Under the pieces are notes generated by a model. That model was not told the origin of the DNA. It searched no databases and saw only the letters and a program-made list of their open reading frames with translations. Made by a program: the position numbers and the translations under genes. A stretch of 64,000 nt of DNA from Spisula solida (Eukaryota > Mollusca > Bivalvia > Venerida > Mactridae), in NCBI GenBank assembly GCA_947247005.1, contig OX365955.1:4412001-4476000 (forward strand), given 5' to 3'. This document shows positions 1 to 12,862 of the stretch, one piece after another. Positions within the stretch are counted from its first letter, which is position 1, and the number at the start of each line of letters is the position of its first letter.

Positions 1-2002
1 ACTAGATTTCCTTGCTTGTTGAGCCGTCAGCAAATCAAACAATTGATAATATATTATGTATACCTGCCTCTACCGGGCATTACATTCTAGAATTTGCGAA
101 GTAAGCGTACTGAGAAAATATGTGTTCCATAAGCCAAACCGACAGTCCGTTTAAATAGAGTTGACAATATAATAAATAATAATAAATCATGTAAATAGTA
201 ACTAAACTATGATAAACGGTATTTTACTTGTAGAAACATCAATGTTATAATAGATAAATGTGTTTTAAGCAAACCAAATTTAAAGAGTATACGAGGGATG
301 TTCAGAAATAACGTAGACTTTGCTGTAAAACGATCAATGTTGTAGACAGATTATATATAAACATGCTTTTTGAAATCGGAGTTATGTGGTTACGTGATGG
401 CATATTTTCCAAAACATTTTATGGATATTATTGGTAAACCCGCGATTAAAATAACCAACGCGTACTCGGGGAATCCATTTTTCAATGTTGTGTCATTACT
501 TTCACTGCTTATAGTATCATTTCAGGTTTAAAACTCCGCCAATATATCATACTATTTCAAAACACTGTACACAGACATTTTGGTGATATCTAAACGTTAT
601 ATATAGAAATACACAACACGTGAATATGACGTGTTCTCCAATCCATAACGTACGTAATGACGTTATTTATTAACACGTAAAATCGCGCACATGATAACTA
701 ATAAGGGAAATAGGGGGAAATCCCACTGAAACCGCCAATATGATCAATAAAATGCATAGGACGAGTTCTGGCAGTCATAATTTGATATTAAAATGGTATG
801 AAAGAGATGGAGGTCGTATAGGATACCTATAGCCACAGTGTTGACGTTTCCGTTGCGTGTTTCTGGCACAAAAACGTTATGCGCGTTCTGGAAAAAAATA
901 GAAGACATCTATACGATATTCAGCATGCTACCACCAACATTATCACACATTACGATCACAATAAGTGTAAAGGCGTTTTTTAGAAGTGCATTGGGTGTCA
1001 ATTGTTATATTCGAGACTTATTGAGGTGATCGTTGAGGTTATGTCATCGACAGTGACATTGTAACGTGTATTCGTGTTGCCCCGGGTGCGTGGTAGTGAC
1101 TGGTTTTGAGAAGCTACAATTTACAACAGACTTGTTACAGATATACCTAGTTTGGTGCTCTGATTACAAAAAAAATTCGAATTATGATGGTGTATTAATC
1201 ATTTTTGTACTACATTAAATGCAAACTCCAGAATAAAAGTCTACGTTTTTTGTTAACAACGCTCGTACTGAAATATTTTTTTTATCTTTTAACTGTTTAA
1301 TGTAAACGTCATGTATCAGTCGTATCGTAACTTATAAGTTGGTGTGAGGTGTTCAGCAGACTTACCTTAAATACTAAAATAAGGTGTTTGTGTCATCCAA
1401 TTGACTTTTGAATATTACGGGGCTGGTTAGCACTTCATACACTGCACAGGAGATACCTCGCATTGATCAATAGTGTATGAAATGATAAATGTTACATCAG
1501 TAATGTTACTTTTTTAGAATCGATTATAGGTGCTTCAAAACCGGTATGCTAGCTAAAACAGCGTTGCCAAGCAACAGTTTTTAAAACGAACATGGCTATA
1601 CTATAAAATATAATCCTATGAAAATACACCACGTGTCGTTCATCGACCAATCAAGACAATAGTTTCTAGTTTGACGTTACTTTTAATTTAGCGATGACTT
1701 GCTGACTTCGGGTCGTTTAACATGAAAGATTGATAAAACTCATTTTCCGGATATTACAAATGGGAAACGTTGCCTTAAGAATCATTTATAATGCTTTCTT
1801 CTGTTTTCCCTGAGAGTTTATCATTTGCTTCAAGACGAGCCCAGTAGAACATATGTTTAACATTTGTGCTGTCCACTAGTGAGCTTGCATGATTGAAGTG
1901 GAATTTTGTGATTTATTGACGAGACTCTGGACCATTCTCAAGACGTGTAAAATACTAGTTTGGTATTTTGTGATCTTACGTGGACATTACCTCAAGATGG
2001 AT
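1..2002 (+). repeat. Family A repeat, copy A1 (left-truncated by window edge)
   Basis: Positions 1-285 match 5540-5755 and 26745-27020, and 1270-2002 match 5800-6500, 17700-18350 and 27050-28400 by eye. Shared landmarks are TTGTTGAGCCG at the start, CTTATAAGTTGGTGTGAGG near 1330 and GTGCTCGGATGATTGAAGTG-like sequence near 1880. The copy is interrupted by a mariner-like element at 292-1265. Similarity to the other copies ends near 2002 after CTCAAGATGGATT. No coding capacity is visible; the short open frames here are not conserved between copies. Confidence 0.75.
292..1265. mobile_element. Mariner-like non-autonomous DNA transposon
   Basis: The left end starts CGAGGGATGTTCAGAAATAA, and the right end read on the minus strand starts CGAGCGTTGTTAACAAAAAA; both continue into ACGTAGACTTT, giving imperfect terminal inverted repeats of about 30 bp. 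Both sides are flanked by TA (290-291 and 1266-1267). Removing 292-1265 leaves GAGTATACTGAAAT, which matches the uninterrupted paralogous sites near 27018 (GGGTATACTTCAAT) and 5775 (CTATACTGTAAT). TA duplication and CGAGGG ends fit the Tc1/mariner superfamily. At 974 bp with no long open frame, it lacks a recognisable transposase and would need one in trans. Confidence 0.75.
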
Positions 2003-2369
2003 TGTGAGGGCTGGGTTTGTAATACAAAGAAGGCTAGTGCAATATCCCGCCTCACAACTATAAGCCATTAGGCTGAAACTTAAAACACGGCAGTCACGTG
2101 CGTATGTGATAAAATATGCATAGGAACGTAAAATACATATAATGTGCATTCATTACCCTCCCGAGCTAAGTAACGGTAGGCAGTCACAGGCTCTCTTACT
2201 TTGAGACATCTATCATATAATAGCTTCCCGCCAAATTCCCTTACATCGAGTTGCTCCCTTTTTCGAACATTTTACACCTTTTTAATCATATCCAAGGGGA
2301 GCCTTAAAAAGACATCCCTAAAATATTTGAGTATAATTTTGACACATAATAAAATAAAATGAATTGGGG
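2003..2369. other. AT-rich spacer with no recognised feature
   Basis: Lies between the end of family A copy A1 and a SINE head. No open frame of note, no tandem array and no tRNA-like fold was seen. Confidence 0.5.
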
Positions 2370-2450
2370 ATTTGTTGCCAAGAGGTAGAACGCACGCTTC
2401 GAGATCGAGAGGTCCCGGGTTCCAACCCGTCTGCACAACTGCTTAATTTC
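2370..2450 (+). mobile_element. tRNA-derived SINE head
   Basis: An A-box-like stretch (AGAGGTAGAACGCACGC, about 2380-2397) is followed by a good B box (GGTCCCGGGTTCCAACCC, 2411-2428), the spacing of a tRNA-derived pol III promoter. The sequence does not close into a clean acceptor stem, so I read it as a SINE head, not a tRNA gene. The downstream part (2560-2690) contains a segment shared with 24605-24710 and 48665-48770. Confidence 0.55.
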
Positions 2451-2559
2451 CCTGACCAAGAGTAACCAACAATGCTCCACTCGTACCTCGACGTTAGCTG
2501 CACACCCACCAGGGAGACTCGAACGCAGGTTTCCTTAAGTAGCCCAATGACCAGGGGAA

Positions 2560-3960
2560 GTTAAAATGCCAAAGGGCCACTGGCAACAGTATTTCAGTCA
2601 TATGGAGACTACGCAGTCACATTATCCTGACAACTGACGAACATTGAACCCTGCTACCTAGAACAATAGGGATAATGTTCATGTAAAAACCTGAATCGTA
2701 CAATCATGGCCATTCCGGTTTCAAAGTAAATGAATTCTTCATTCGATAGCCCAGTTAATAGTTTAGTATGAACAGGCACCGCCATATTATTGCCATCCCA
2801 AACTTTGAAGTCGGTTTGAATGCGAAATACAATGTACGTGTATAAAATATCGCACCCGACGACATCACAGGTCCCTCGTGTGTTCCTGTTTCACAAAATC
2901 CGCGTGTATCAATGTTCTATGTTTTTCCTGTAAATCATATTCGTGTCTGATAGGTTTGAAAATTGCATATATAAGCACGTCACATATCAGTAGGGAAACA
3001 CGCTAATTGACGTGCTGGTTCGTTCCTTTGATGTTTGTGGCACTTTGAGCATAGACTATTCATCGATATAAATCAAACGTCAATTTTAAAACATGAAAAT
3101 ATACACTAGACAGAACGAATTAATGACATTGAAAGATTAAACGTTTGATGCAGGAAGTTTTAAAAAGATATCACACTGACAATTGTAGTGATTTGGCGAT
3201 TCGAAGTTGTTAAAATTTGTAACTTTGAAAACATGTCACCGTTTACCTTTCGTACATACTGTTATTATTTTCACATAAAATGCACACGTGTATACACAAC
3301 TTAACTAGCACAGGAATTTGATATTACCAAAGTTAATTTCGTAGAAAACAAGTCGAATAAAATTATTTTTAATGCTACGTCTGCATATTTAAGCAACAAG
3401 AAGATATAATCATGCCGGTAGCACGTTTTTTGTCACAAATTATTTTTCATCATAAATCGATACCGAACAACATTCATGACCAAAAAGATAACAGAAAATC
3501 GGACTGGGAACGTAGCACTCAACTTAACCAGCCGAGCACAGAAAACATAGAAACATCGTATACCATAGCTACGCGACACAGTGCCCAACTCATAACTGAA
3601 CGAGAAAATTGAACTTGACCGCTGAAAGCTGAATGTTATGTTGAGTGCTGTCTTCCCTGTCCAATTTGCTATTATCTTTTAGCCGATAGCTCAGGCATGG
3701 TACAAAGAACAGTGAACATTACACACACTCTGGATCAACGAACTCATTCTAGAATAGCGCTTCATTCTGAAACTATTATTTAAGCACAATAAAACAAGAT
3801 CATTAACAAAATGTTAAATTAATATTTGTCGAGAATTCACACTGACGATAATTAACTATGACGCTTTTGAGTGAGAATTTGAAACTTTTAACAACGTAGT
3901 AAATTCGAATTCATGACAGATGGGGTGTCTTAACAACATGATGTATGTGAATGTTAACAG
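2560..3960 (+). repeat. Family B dispersed repeat, forward copy
   Basis: Reads as the reverse complement of 22500-24710 over many blocks: 2590-2670 with 24620-24700, 2865-3045 with 24190-24395, 3300-3405 with 23345-23455, and 3820-3955 with 22505-22635. The blocks keep the same order but spacing differs because the other copy has extra material (a 33 bp array and a SINE head). A 66-codon open frame at 3412-3612 is not preserved in the other copy, so I do not call it a gene. Confidence 0.65.
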
Positions 3961-4961
3961 TACATTAAATGTTAAAAATTGACGTTAAATATGTTCGTAC
4001 CAACCGTCATGGGCCTACCAGAATGCGATGGTATACGCTGGATATGCTGTTTGAAACGTTCAAGGCTGGCAGATCAATAACTAGCTGCAGTCAAATATAC
4101 AACCTGTAATAGGAACATATGCCCCAATACGACCTTGAAAAGTAAGACTATCTGACTAAAAAGACCACATTAGAAAGTAGAGAAAGTAGACCAACTCCTT
4201 ACCTTTAGACAGATTTCGGGTGTCATCTTTGAGAAACAAAATCTAGCAAACTAACATTTTCCTAAATTGTTACACTCGGTCATTGACTTATATTCGCTGT
4301 CAAATGACCCATTCTTAGAGATATATTCGCTCATGACTCATTTGAATGTTCGGATGATTTCGCTAGTGCACGGCGAAGCTCGTCCCTGGTGAATTTGTTT
4401 CCGCTTTTGATCGGTGAAGCTCGTTTATGGTGATTTGTGATGTAATGCCGAGTTTGACAAATCATGTCTAGTGGTAACTCCCGCGAGAGTTTGTAATGTA
4501 TTTAAAAAACATTATGTAATTTTATTCTATCATGAACAGAAGTGTAACGATTACAATATTTTGAATAAAGAAACACGTAGGAAGAGAAGTATGTAAAACG
4601 CTGGTTTATAAGATCGGGGGATAAATGGCCATCTACGTATAAAACTCGTCCATGTACTAGTAATTCTATATTGATACGCATATAGTGCCCAAAAAAATGT
4701 GGCAACATTTAACTTGTTTAAATTATTCAGTATTGGTTTATCAGACGGTCATTATGATACATTATTGTAAACATATCATTGTTTTAAGTTGTTACAAAAT
4801 AGTAGTAGCAATAAAAATGTATTGAATCAAAATAGTCATGTGACTCAACGTGGTGGTTTATTTCGTATTTTACGACAATGTACCCTTCAAGCAGGAGAAT
4901 GAAAAACTTTTTATTTTGCATCTAGGAATGTTCTTATACTGTATGAACTAGAACTAGAAAT

Positions 4962-5114
4962 ATAGGATCCGTCATGAGTTTATCATTGGAGATCAACATT
5001 TCTATTACGAGTCTAGAAAAGACAGGTTATAGTATACTCCTCACGAAAACCCTAAGATTTCTAGACTCGTTTGAAAAATGTTGATTTAATAAGACAACTC
5101 ATGTCGGATCCTAT
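4962..5114. repeat. Conserved long hairpin, copy P1
   Basis: Left arm begins ATAGGATCCGTCATGAG and ends near CGAGTCTAGAA; right arm is its imperfect reverse complement ending GGATCCTAT. Arms are about 56 bp around a loop of about 40 bp that contains ACTCCTCACGAAAA. The same structure sits at the same place in three other family A copies (12863, 18953 inverted, 26173). Confidence 0.8.
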
Positions 5115-6894
5115 ACATGCATTTGTCTTCATAAACATGATATTTCTTTAATTGTGTAGTATTAGCAGTAACCTTAATGGGAGAACGTATTACATTTTTG
5201 CTGAGAAGTGTAATATTAGTTCTGTCTTGCTGTCCCTTAGGACGAGGTGATTAGTTACATAACAGTAGTGACCAATAATCTATGGCACGTCTCTGGTGAC
5301 CAAAGTTAATTATATGCTCTAGCATCGATATAGTTGATATGTTCGGTAAAATGGACGGGAAAAATCTACATAACATAATTATTTATGGGCCATTGCCGCA
5401 TTAAGTTTGTTTATTACTAGACGTATTCGCGGTTACACATACCAGTATGGTTTGTTTCATTATGAGCATGGCGTTCGGCTAACCGCTTTGAGTGCAGGCG
5501 AGGGGTCAATGGCTCGAATTCGAGAAGATACCCTTGATTGTTGAGCCGCTGGTGTTTACCTGCTTCTACCGGACATTACAATCTAGAATGTAGGAAATAA
5601 GCGTACTCAGAAAATATGTGTCCCATAAGTCAAACCGACTTTCCTTTTAAATAGAGTTAGCAATATAATAAATTATGATACATCGTGTAAATAGTATCTG
5701 AACTACAATAACCCGTATTTTACTTGCAGAAACATTAATTTTGTTGACAAAGACAACCACATTAACTATACTGTAATAATTGTCTATCTCTCAACTCTTG
5801 AACGTAAAAGTCAGGAATCAGTCCTATCGTAACTTATAAGCTGGTGTGAGGTGTGTTGTACCAGTGGATGGGTGACTTACCTAAAATACTCACTTGTCTG
5901 GTGTGTTTGTGTCATCCAATTAACTAAGTATAACGGGGTTCGATATCTCTTCACACATTGCACATATCCTACCTCGAATTGATCACTAGGGTATGAAATA
6001 ATAAATGTTACATCAGTTATATCCGAGGAGTCCCGCATAAAAATGACCACGTGTTACTTGTTTCAAATCGATTATAAAATGCGCTTTAAAACTGGTATAA
6101 AATATAACACAAAACTGAGTTGGCAAACACAGATCCCATGAAAAATAAACCACGTAACGTGCATCAGCCAGTCAAAACAATAGTTTGTAGTTTGACGATA
6201 CTTTTAATTTAGCGATGACTTGCTGACTTGTGGCCGTTTAACGTGAAAAATTGATAAAACTTATTTTCCGAATATTACAATTGAAAAAAATCATTCATAA
6301 TATCATTATGTCTTTCTTGAGTATTTATTATTTGCTACAAGACAATGCGTGTAGAACATAGTGTTCATCACTAGTGTGCTCGGATGATTGAAGTGGGATT
6401 TGGTTATTTATAGACGAGACTCTAGACCATTCTCCAGATATCTAAATACCAGTTTGGTATTTTGTGGTCTTATGTGGGTATAACTTCCAGATTGATTCCG
6501 TGCGTTACACATTAATTGAATGGCAAACAAGTTGTTTTTGAAGACCTATAAAACAATTGAATGTATAAGGCCAGATCATGTTTACATACAAAGGTATTCA
6601 CATATGCAAATTTTCCAACCAGCCAGCTATTGGTGAATGACAGATTTTTTATAGTTTAGTCATCAAATACATGTAGACTGCTTTTGGTCACTTTGCGTAT
6701 GGGTAGATTATCTTCCTTATTACCCGCGCTTGTGATAAGTTGTTTTCAGCAACCGTCTGTCTTTAGCTATCACCACGTTAAATGCATACTTTCGATTATA
6801 GATGAACCTTAACCAATTAACCAGCTGTTTGTCTTAGTGGTAACCTATTTTAAACACACACCCGTCTTCAACAGTCAGAAGATTTTGATCAATT

Positions 6895-8340
6895 AAAAAC
6901 GCACTTGAACTTAGCAATCACATGTTGATCTTAACAATCACCTAACGACCTTAGCAACCACCAGTTAATATTAGTAATCACCTGTCGACCTTAGCAATGA
7001 CCTGTCGACCTAAGTAGCAAACACCTGTCGACCTTATAAATCACCTGTCGAACTTAGCAATCACCTGTCGAACTTAGCAATCACCGTCGACCTTAGTAGT
7101 CACTTGTCGACCTAAACAATCACCTAACGACTTTAGCAACCACTAATTAATATATGTAATCACCTGTCGACCTTAGCAATCACCTGTCGACCTTAGCAAT
7201 CACTTGTCGACCTTATAAATCACCTGTCGAACTTAGCAATCACCTGTCGACCTTAGCAATCACCGTCGACCTTAGTAGTCACTTGTCGACCTAAACAATC
7301 ACCTAACGACTTTAGCAACCACTAATTAATATATGTAATCACCTGTCGACCTTAGCAATCACCTGTCGACCTTAGCAATCACTTGTCGACCTTATAAATC
7401 ACCTGTCGAACTTAGCAATCACCTGTCGACCTTAGCAATCACCGTCGACCTTAGTAGTCACTTGTCGACCTAAACAATCACCTAACGACTTTAGCAACCA
7501 CTAATTAATATATGTAATCACCTGTCGACCTTAGCAATCACCTGTCGACCTTAGCAATCACCTGTCGATCTTAGAAATCAACTGTCGACCTTAGCAATCA
7601 CCTGTCGACCTTAGCAATCACTTGTCGACCTTAGCAATCACCTGTCGAACTTAGCAATCACCTTTCGACCTTAGCAATCACCTAACGACCTTAGCAATCA
7701 CATGTCAACCTTAACAATCACATAACGACCTTAGCAACCACTAATTAATATAAGTAATCACCTGTCGACCTTAGCAATCACCTGTCGATCTTAGAAATTA
7801 CATGTCGACCTTAGCAATTACCTGACGACCTAAGCAATGACCTTTCGACCTTAGCAATCACCTGTCGACCTTAGCAATCACCTGTCGACCTTAGCAATCA
7901 CCTGACGACCTAAGACATCACCTGTCGACCTTAGCAATTACCTGTCGATCTTAGAAATCACCTGTCGACCTTAGCAATTACCTGTCGACCTTAGCAATTA
8001 ACTGTCGACCTAAGCAATCACCTGTCGACCTTAGCAATCACCTGTCGACCATAGCAATCACCCGTCGAGCATAACAATCACCTGTCGACCTTAGCAATCA
8101 TCTGTCGACCTTAGCAATCACCTGTCGACCCTAGCAATCACCTGTCGACCTTAGCAATCACCTGTCGACCTTAGCATCACCTGTCGACCATAGTAATCAC
8201 CTTACGACCTTAGCAATCACCTGTCGACCTTTGCAATCACCTGTCGACCTTAGCAATCACCTGTCGATCTTCGAAATCACCTGTCGACCTTATCAATCAC
8301 CTGTCGATCAGAGCAATCACATGTCGATGTTAGTGACCAC
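6895..8340 (+). repeat. 20 bp minisatellite array (about 70 units)
   Basis: Unit is close to CACCTGTCGACCTTAGCAAT, with a GTCGAC palindrome in most units. Within it a 179 bp higher-order block starting CACCGTCGACCTTAGTAGTC begins at 7082, 7261 and 7440; the first two appear identical and the third breaks off after about 120 bp. The equivalent place in other family A copies (19795-19830, 28800-28850) holds only a single seed unit before GGTCACCCGCTATC-like sequence, so the array expanded in this copy. It is not a CRISPR array: units are contiguous and there are no spacers. Confidence 0.9.
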
Positions 8341-8754
8341 CCGCTATCAGCATCCATTTGTCTCGTACAGTCGATGTAATTAAATTCAAACGTTAGGTTA
8401 AAAAACCTACCCTCAGTATTCACCTGTCTTTCGCAGCCAATATGATGCATGCAAGCTAACCATTTTGGGCAGATGTACCTGTACTTAGCAATCACCTGTT
8501 TGTGTGAGTGGTCACATTTTTTTAGTATCTACCCATCGTTATCAGCCAGTATCATAAAATGCAAACTTATTATTTTCTATCTACCGTTTCTATGCTAACA
8601 ATCGTGTAGTCGTATATTTATACGTGCACGTATATATCATGGATTACTGTATGCATGTATAGACTTTTGACCCAAATGGTACGCCATATATATTCACATG
8701 CTATTTATACAGGTTCGACAGTATTTAATCAGTTAACCCTCACTCAAAAACCAC

Positions 8755-9095
8755 ATTAAAAAGTAATACGACTTCACTAAAAGACCACTTTAAAAAGACC
8801 GTCTCACTAAAAGACCACCTTAAAGTACGACCACATTACTAAAAAGACCACCTAAAAAGTAATACCACTTCACTCAAAGACAACTTTAAAAAGACCGTCT
8901 CACTATAAGACCACCTTAAAGTACGACCACCTTACTAAAACGACCACATAAAAAGTAATGCGACCTCACTCAAAGACAACTTTAACAAGTAAGACCATCT
9001 CACTTAAATGACCAACTTAAAAAATAAGACACCTCAATAAAGACCACATTAACAAGTAAGACCACCTCACTGAAAAAACACCTCACTATTAAGAT
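8755..9095 (+). repeat. Degenerate GACCAC-rich tandem array in copy A2
   Basis: Irregular units of roughly 18-35 bp built from AAGTAAGACCACCTCACTAA-like words. Homologous arrays occur at 20215-20405 and 29105-29350, and a fragment at 4140-4190. Confidence 0.7.
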
Positions 9096-9540
9096 CGATA
9101 CCGAGCGTTTTCTTTTTCTTCATTTGCTTTTCGTTATTGTATCCTCATAAAAACGGACCGCCTCCCTATTCAGTTCGAGTTAGTGCGAAACACCAAAGTG
9201 GTCTTTTTACTGAGGTTCCTCGATATCGTCAAGTCTAATTTTGATTAGACATTTTTAATATGTGTGGATCCAAGGTTTTTTAAGTGCAGACAGTAAAGAT
9301 ACATGTATCTTGTAATTTGATTATATAAATTGGCCTCATATTGCCTTATTCAATTCTAGAAATATTCTATTAGAGAGGAGACGATTTGAAATAATGTGAT
9401 AATTAAATTTGTGTGCACATCTGTCATGTCCTAATATCGACGTGTTGTTGGGTTAACGTTCTGTACAGCCAATATTACGGAGGTTGCGAACTGTAATGTA
9501 TAACGTTCTGTACCACCAATAATATGGATGTGAATATACG

Positions 9541-10599
9541 ATGAGACGACGCTCGTGCAACGTTATGTCCCACCTTGGAACCTTATTTATTCCCCGACTT
9601 TGTTTTTTCGCATTCACCATTTGTCTCTTATCTGATTCGTTCGCGCTATTTGTTCCCTATCCGGTGTGTTTGTTATTTAATTTGCAGCTGTAGAGTTATG
9701 GATGCAGTTTTTTGTTGCTAGTTGTATCATTTCCTTGCGCTCTTTCATCCCCTATCCTATTATTTGTAATCTTTTTGTTTACTACCGTCAATAAATTATT
9801 TGTGAGGCTGCAGGTATTTACTATTTACTGTTATTCTTAAACTGATTAGGACTTTTGACAGCTAAAACTAGATATTTCAGCCATTTCTCACTTACAACTA
9901 GATTTTCCGCCTTTTATTTATTGAAACTAGGGCATTCAGCTTTTTATAGCTCAAACTAGGTATTTCTGATTATTTTGCTGAAACTAGAAATGAAAAAGAT
10001 AGGTCACGGTACTACTTTTTGCACAATGGCGTTATAATTGTCCCCCCCCCCCTCTATATAAACAAAACTGCTCGAAAAAAATATTCTAATACCAAAAGAG
10101 AACTTACATTTGAATCTTATATACATGAACGTATAGTAAATATAAACTTAAAAGAAATTGACGTGTTACAAGAATTATTTTAGGTACAGTTACGTCGTAA
10201 GTGTGTCTCTTTGCAATGAAAAGGTCGCATTCCATCAAGCAAGGGGGCACAGATGGGCCCTGAATCGCTCACTTGAATAATCTTCACAATTTTAGTCAAT
10301 AGATCATTAATGTATTCCCTATATATCAGTAAAATGGGATCTGTGTAGTCCCAGGTAATACAAATGAATGAATGAAAAGTAACCGCTATTTCGCGCAGAG
10401 TGTTTTCAAATTATTTAGTCAGTGAATTTATTTTTTACCCCAAAGTTCCCATACTTATACTAACCCTAGATAGTATCGCGACAACCATTTTGCCCAATTG
10501 TCATGACGATCCAGTTGAAAACGCCGCCTCTATCCCCGTTTAAGGTATTTGCGCATAAATGATGCGCATAAACAACTGTATCAAACGTCCTTAAAATGC
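9541..10599. other. AT-rich region with partial repeat similarity, no gene
   Basis: Positions 9845-9990 contain repeated AACTAGRNATTTC-like words that correspond, on the opposite strand, to the 33 bp array at 22943-23110. A run of 11 C lies near 10041-10051. No coding region is recognised. Confidence 0.5.
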
Positions 10600-11010
10600 A
10601 TAACTTAGTACGTCTTTTCCAGATAATAGCAGTTGCTAGTAGACCAACAGTACATAATGTTTAACACCCAATCACGAGACAATGACCCAATCAAACATTA
10701 TAAACCGTATTTTTCATCTACCGGAAACACTAAACTTATGGCACATTTAATGAAAGTTTAATTGACGTTATTGTTGATATCTTAGACCAACGCAGTCTTG
10801 TCGACAATCAGAATCGCTCTCTGGGAAAAGAGAGCTACCATGTGACATTATAAAATACATTTGTTTTATTTTGGGGGTTGGGGTGAGGCGTCCAGAATTA
10901 TTTTAGAATACTTGTATTTTAAAGCAGTAGTTGAAATAAAATGGGAATTCGACCCTTCTAAATACCTATTTTGGATTTAGATTCTTATCGACAGAACGGT
11001 ATATTACAAT
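10600..11010 (+). repeat. Family C dispersed repeat, forward copy
   Basis: Matches the reverse complement of 21390-21765. Shared blocks include AACACCCAATCACGAGACAA (10666), the stretch from TCATCTACCGGAAACACTAA, and TACTTGTATTT followed by the TTCTAAATA..TATTTTGGATTTAG block. The G-rich tract near 10872 corresponds to the poly-C run near 21515. Confidence 0.65.
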
Positions 11011-11029
11011 AATCGTTCTTTATCACTGT

Positions 11030-11200
11030 GTATAAACTGGTCAACTGCGGTTATCGCAATAAGCCATACACGTTGAATTGAATATTCACCGAATTAGTGA
11101 TACAGTGACCGGAAATAACAGCCTTCTTCTGCTCGCAATAAGTCATACAAGTTGAACTGTATAGTCTCCCAAAAAGTCATACAATGATTAGGTATTACGA
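11030..11200 (+). repeat. Two-unit repeat also found near 51590
   Basis: Contains two related units with CGCAATAAGYCATACACGTTG-like words. A related doublet lies at 51585-51745, so this is a dispersed repeat and not part of a gene. Confidence 0.55.
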
Positions 11201-11936
11201 TGTATTTATGTTAATGTTTACATTGTATTAAATGAAGCTGTCATCTTTGTGAAACAAAATCTAGCAAACTAACATTTTCTATAATTGTTAAACTCGGTCC
11301 TTGATTTAAATTTGCTGTCAAATGACCCATCCTTAGAGATATACGAGACGTCTTGAATTCACTCATGACTCATTTGTATGTTCGGATGATTCCGTTAATA
11401 TTCGATGAAGCTAGTTTATGGTGATTTGTGATGTAATGCCGAGTTTGAGAACTTCTGTCTTGTGGTAACTCCCGCGAGAGTGTGTAATGTATTTAAATCT
11501 ATGTTATGTAATTTATTTTATCAAGAAAATATGTTGAACGATTTCAATATATTAGAATAAAGAAATACATAGGAAGAGTATTATGGTAAACGTCGTATGG
11601 CGTATTACATCGGGGAATAAATGCGTAAAACGTTTATCTACGTATAAAACTGGTACATGTAATTCTTTATTGATACGCATATAGTGCCCAACAAAAATGT
11701 GGCAACATTAAACTTGTTTAAATTGTTCAACATCGGTTCATCCGACGGTCATAATTATACAATATTGTGAAAATATAATTGCTCAAGTTGTTGAAAAAGA
11801 TAGAAGCAGCAATGTAAATGCTTTGAATCAAAATAAGCATGTGATTCAACGTGCTGGTTTATTTAATATTTTACAATGTACCCATCAAGCCGGACAATGA
11901 TAAACTTTTTATTTTGCATCCAGGGATGTTCCTATA

Positions 11937-12834
11937 CACTACTCAACACTTATAACCGATTACTTTTCAAACTCGAACATTTTTGTTCATGGCAATAGGG
12001 AAATATCGGTATTTATCTCAATCGTCATTATATGCTCTTCAGCAATAAATGTTCGTGTTTTATACAGCGTCGTCAACTATGCGGCGTTATTGCCCGTTGT
12101 TTATTAAAAACATTTTTATGTGAAATTTAACATTTGTCTGAGGAAATGCAAACAAATGTTAAAAATGTTGACTCAATGTTGATCGCCCAAACCGAAAAAA
12201 CATAAAACATTGCTTAAATAATTACACGTTATAAATATGTGCAGCTTTGAAATTTAGGAAATGAAAACAAATGTGAAATTACCTCCCTTTCATTTGAAAA
12301 TAGAACGCCTGGTGATAGATTAGTCAAATTTCATACACTCCTACTTTTGTCAATTCTCATCTATCAAACTGAATTATATTAAAATATAAGTGCGTTATAT
12401 GTTTATAGGCGACTCTAAGTTACCTATGGTGAATTACATTGTTATTTTGAAAATCCAGCTAAATTGTAAAAGTCGATGATTTTAATTTGTTTCATATTTT
12501 CTCGACTAAACAACCTTTCGCAGTAAAGCTTTGTGGTATGCTTTTATTGTTATCTTATCGTCCATATAAAGTTCTTGTTTATCATGTTTCATGTTTAAAA
12601 AATGGGATACGGACATTGCATTTAATCCAATAATTGTGTTTCTTCTGGTTTTGGGGATGGTTGTCAATTATATGAAATAATTATGTTTAGAAATAGTAGA
12701 ATAATTTTTAAGTTTTATTTTTATGTTGTTTACACCTGGCTAATACATTTACGATCGTCAGAATATTAATTAGATACTAAATGACTGGAATTTTATTAAT
12801 ATATGAAGTGATCGGTTTTAAGTGTTGAGGAGTG
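11937..12834. mobile_element. CACT-ended TIR transposon, non-autonomous
   Basis: Left end reads CACTACTCAACACTTA then TAACCGATTACT. The right end on the minus strand reads CACTCCTCAACACTTA then AAACCGATCACT. About 25 of 28 terminal bases agree. Family A copies without the insert (26150-26165, and 19115-19130 inverted) read straight through from the ATGTTC-like word to TACTCAATAAAC. Ends resembling CACTA suggest the CMC/EnSpm group, but the duplicated target could not be fixed (TA or a slightly longer word), so superfamily remains open. The 898 bp interior has no long open frame. Confidence 0.7.
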
Positions 12835-12862
12835 TACTCCTTATACTCAATAAACTAGAAAT

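Larger units (their letters stand above)
4195..9540 (+). repeat. Family A repeat, copy A2
   Basis: Starts near TGTCATCTTTGAGAAACAAA, shared with 11230 and 25455. In order it contains the upstream module (4210-4955), the conserved hairpin (4962-5114), the module with TTTATGGGCCATTGCCGCA (near 5385), the module matching copy A1 (5540-6510), a hugely expanded 20 bp array (6895-8340), a degenerate GACCAC-rich array (8755-9095) and two units of the GGTTGCGAACT repeat (9440-9535). It lacks the insertions present in A1 and A3, so it supplies the empty sites for those. Confidence 0.75.

Noticed and set aside
6895..8340. CRISPR-like array of 20 bp repeats
   Set aside because: Units are contiguous with no unique spacers, and the genome is eukaryotic.
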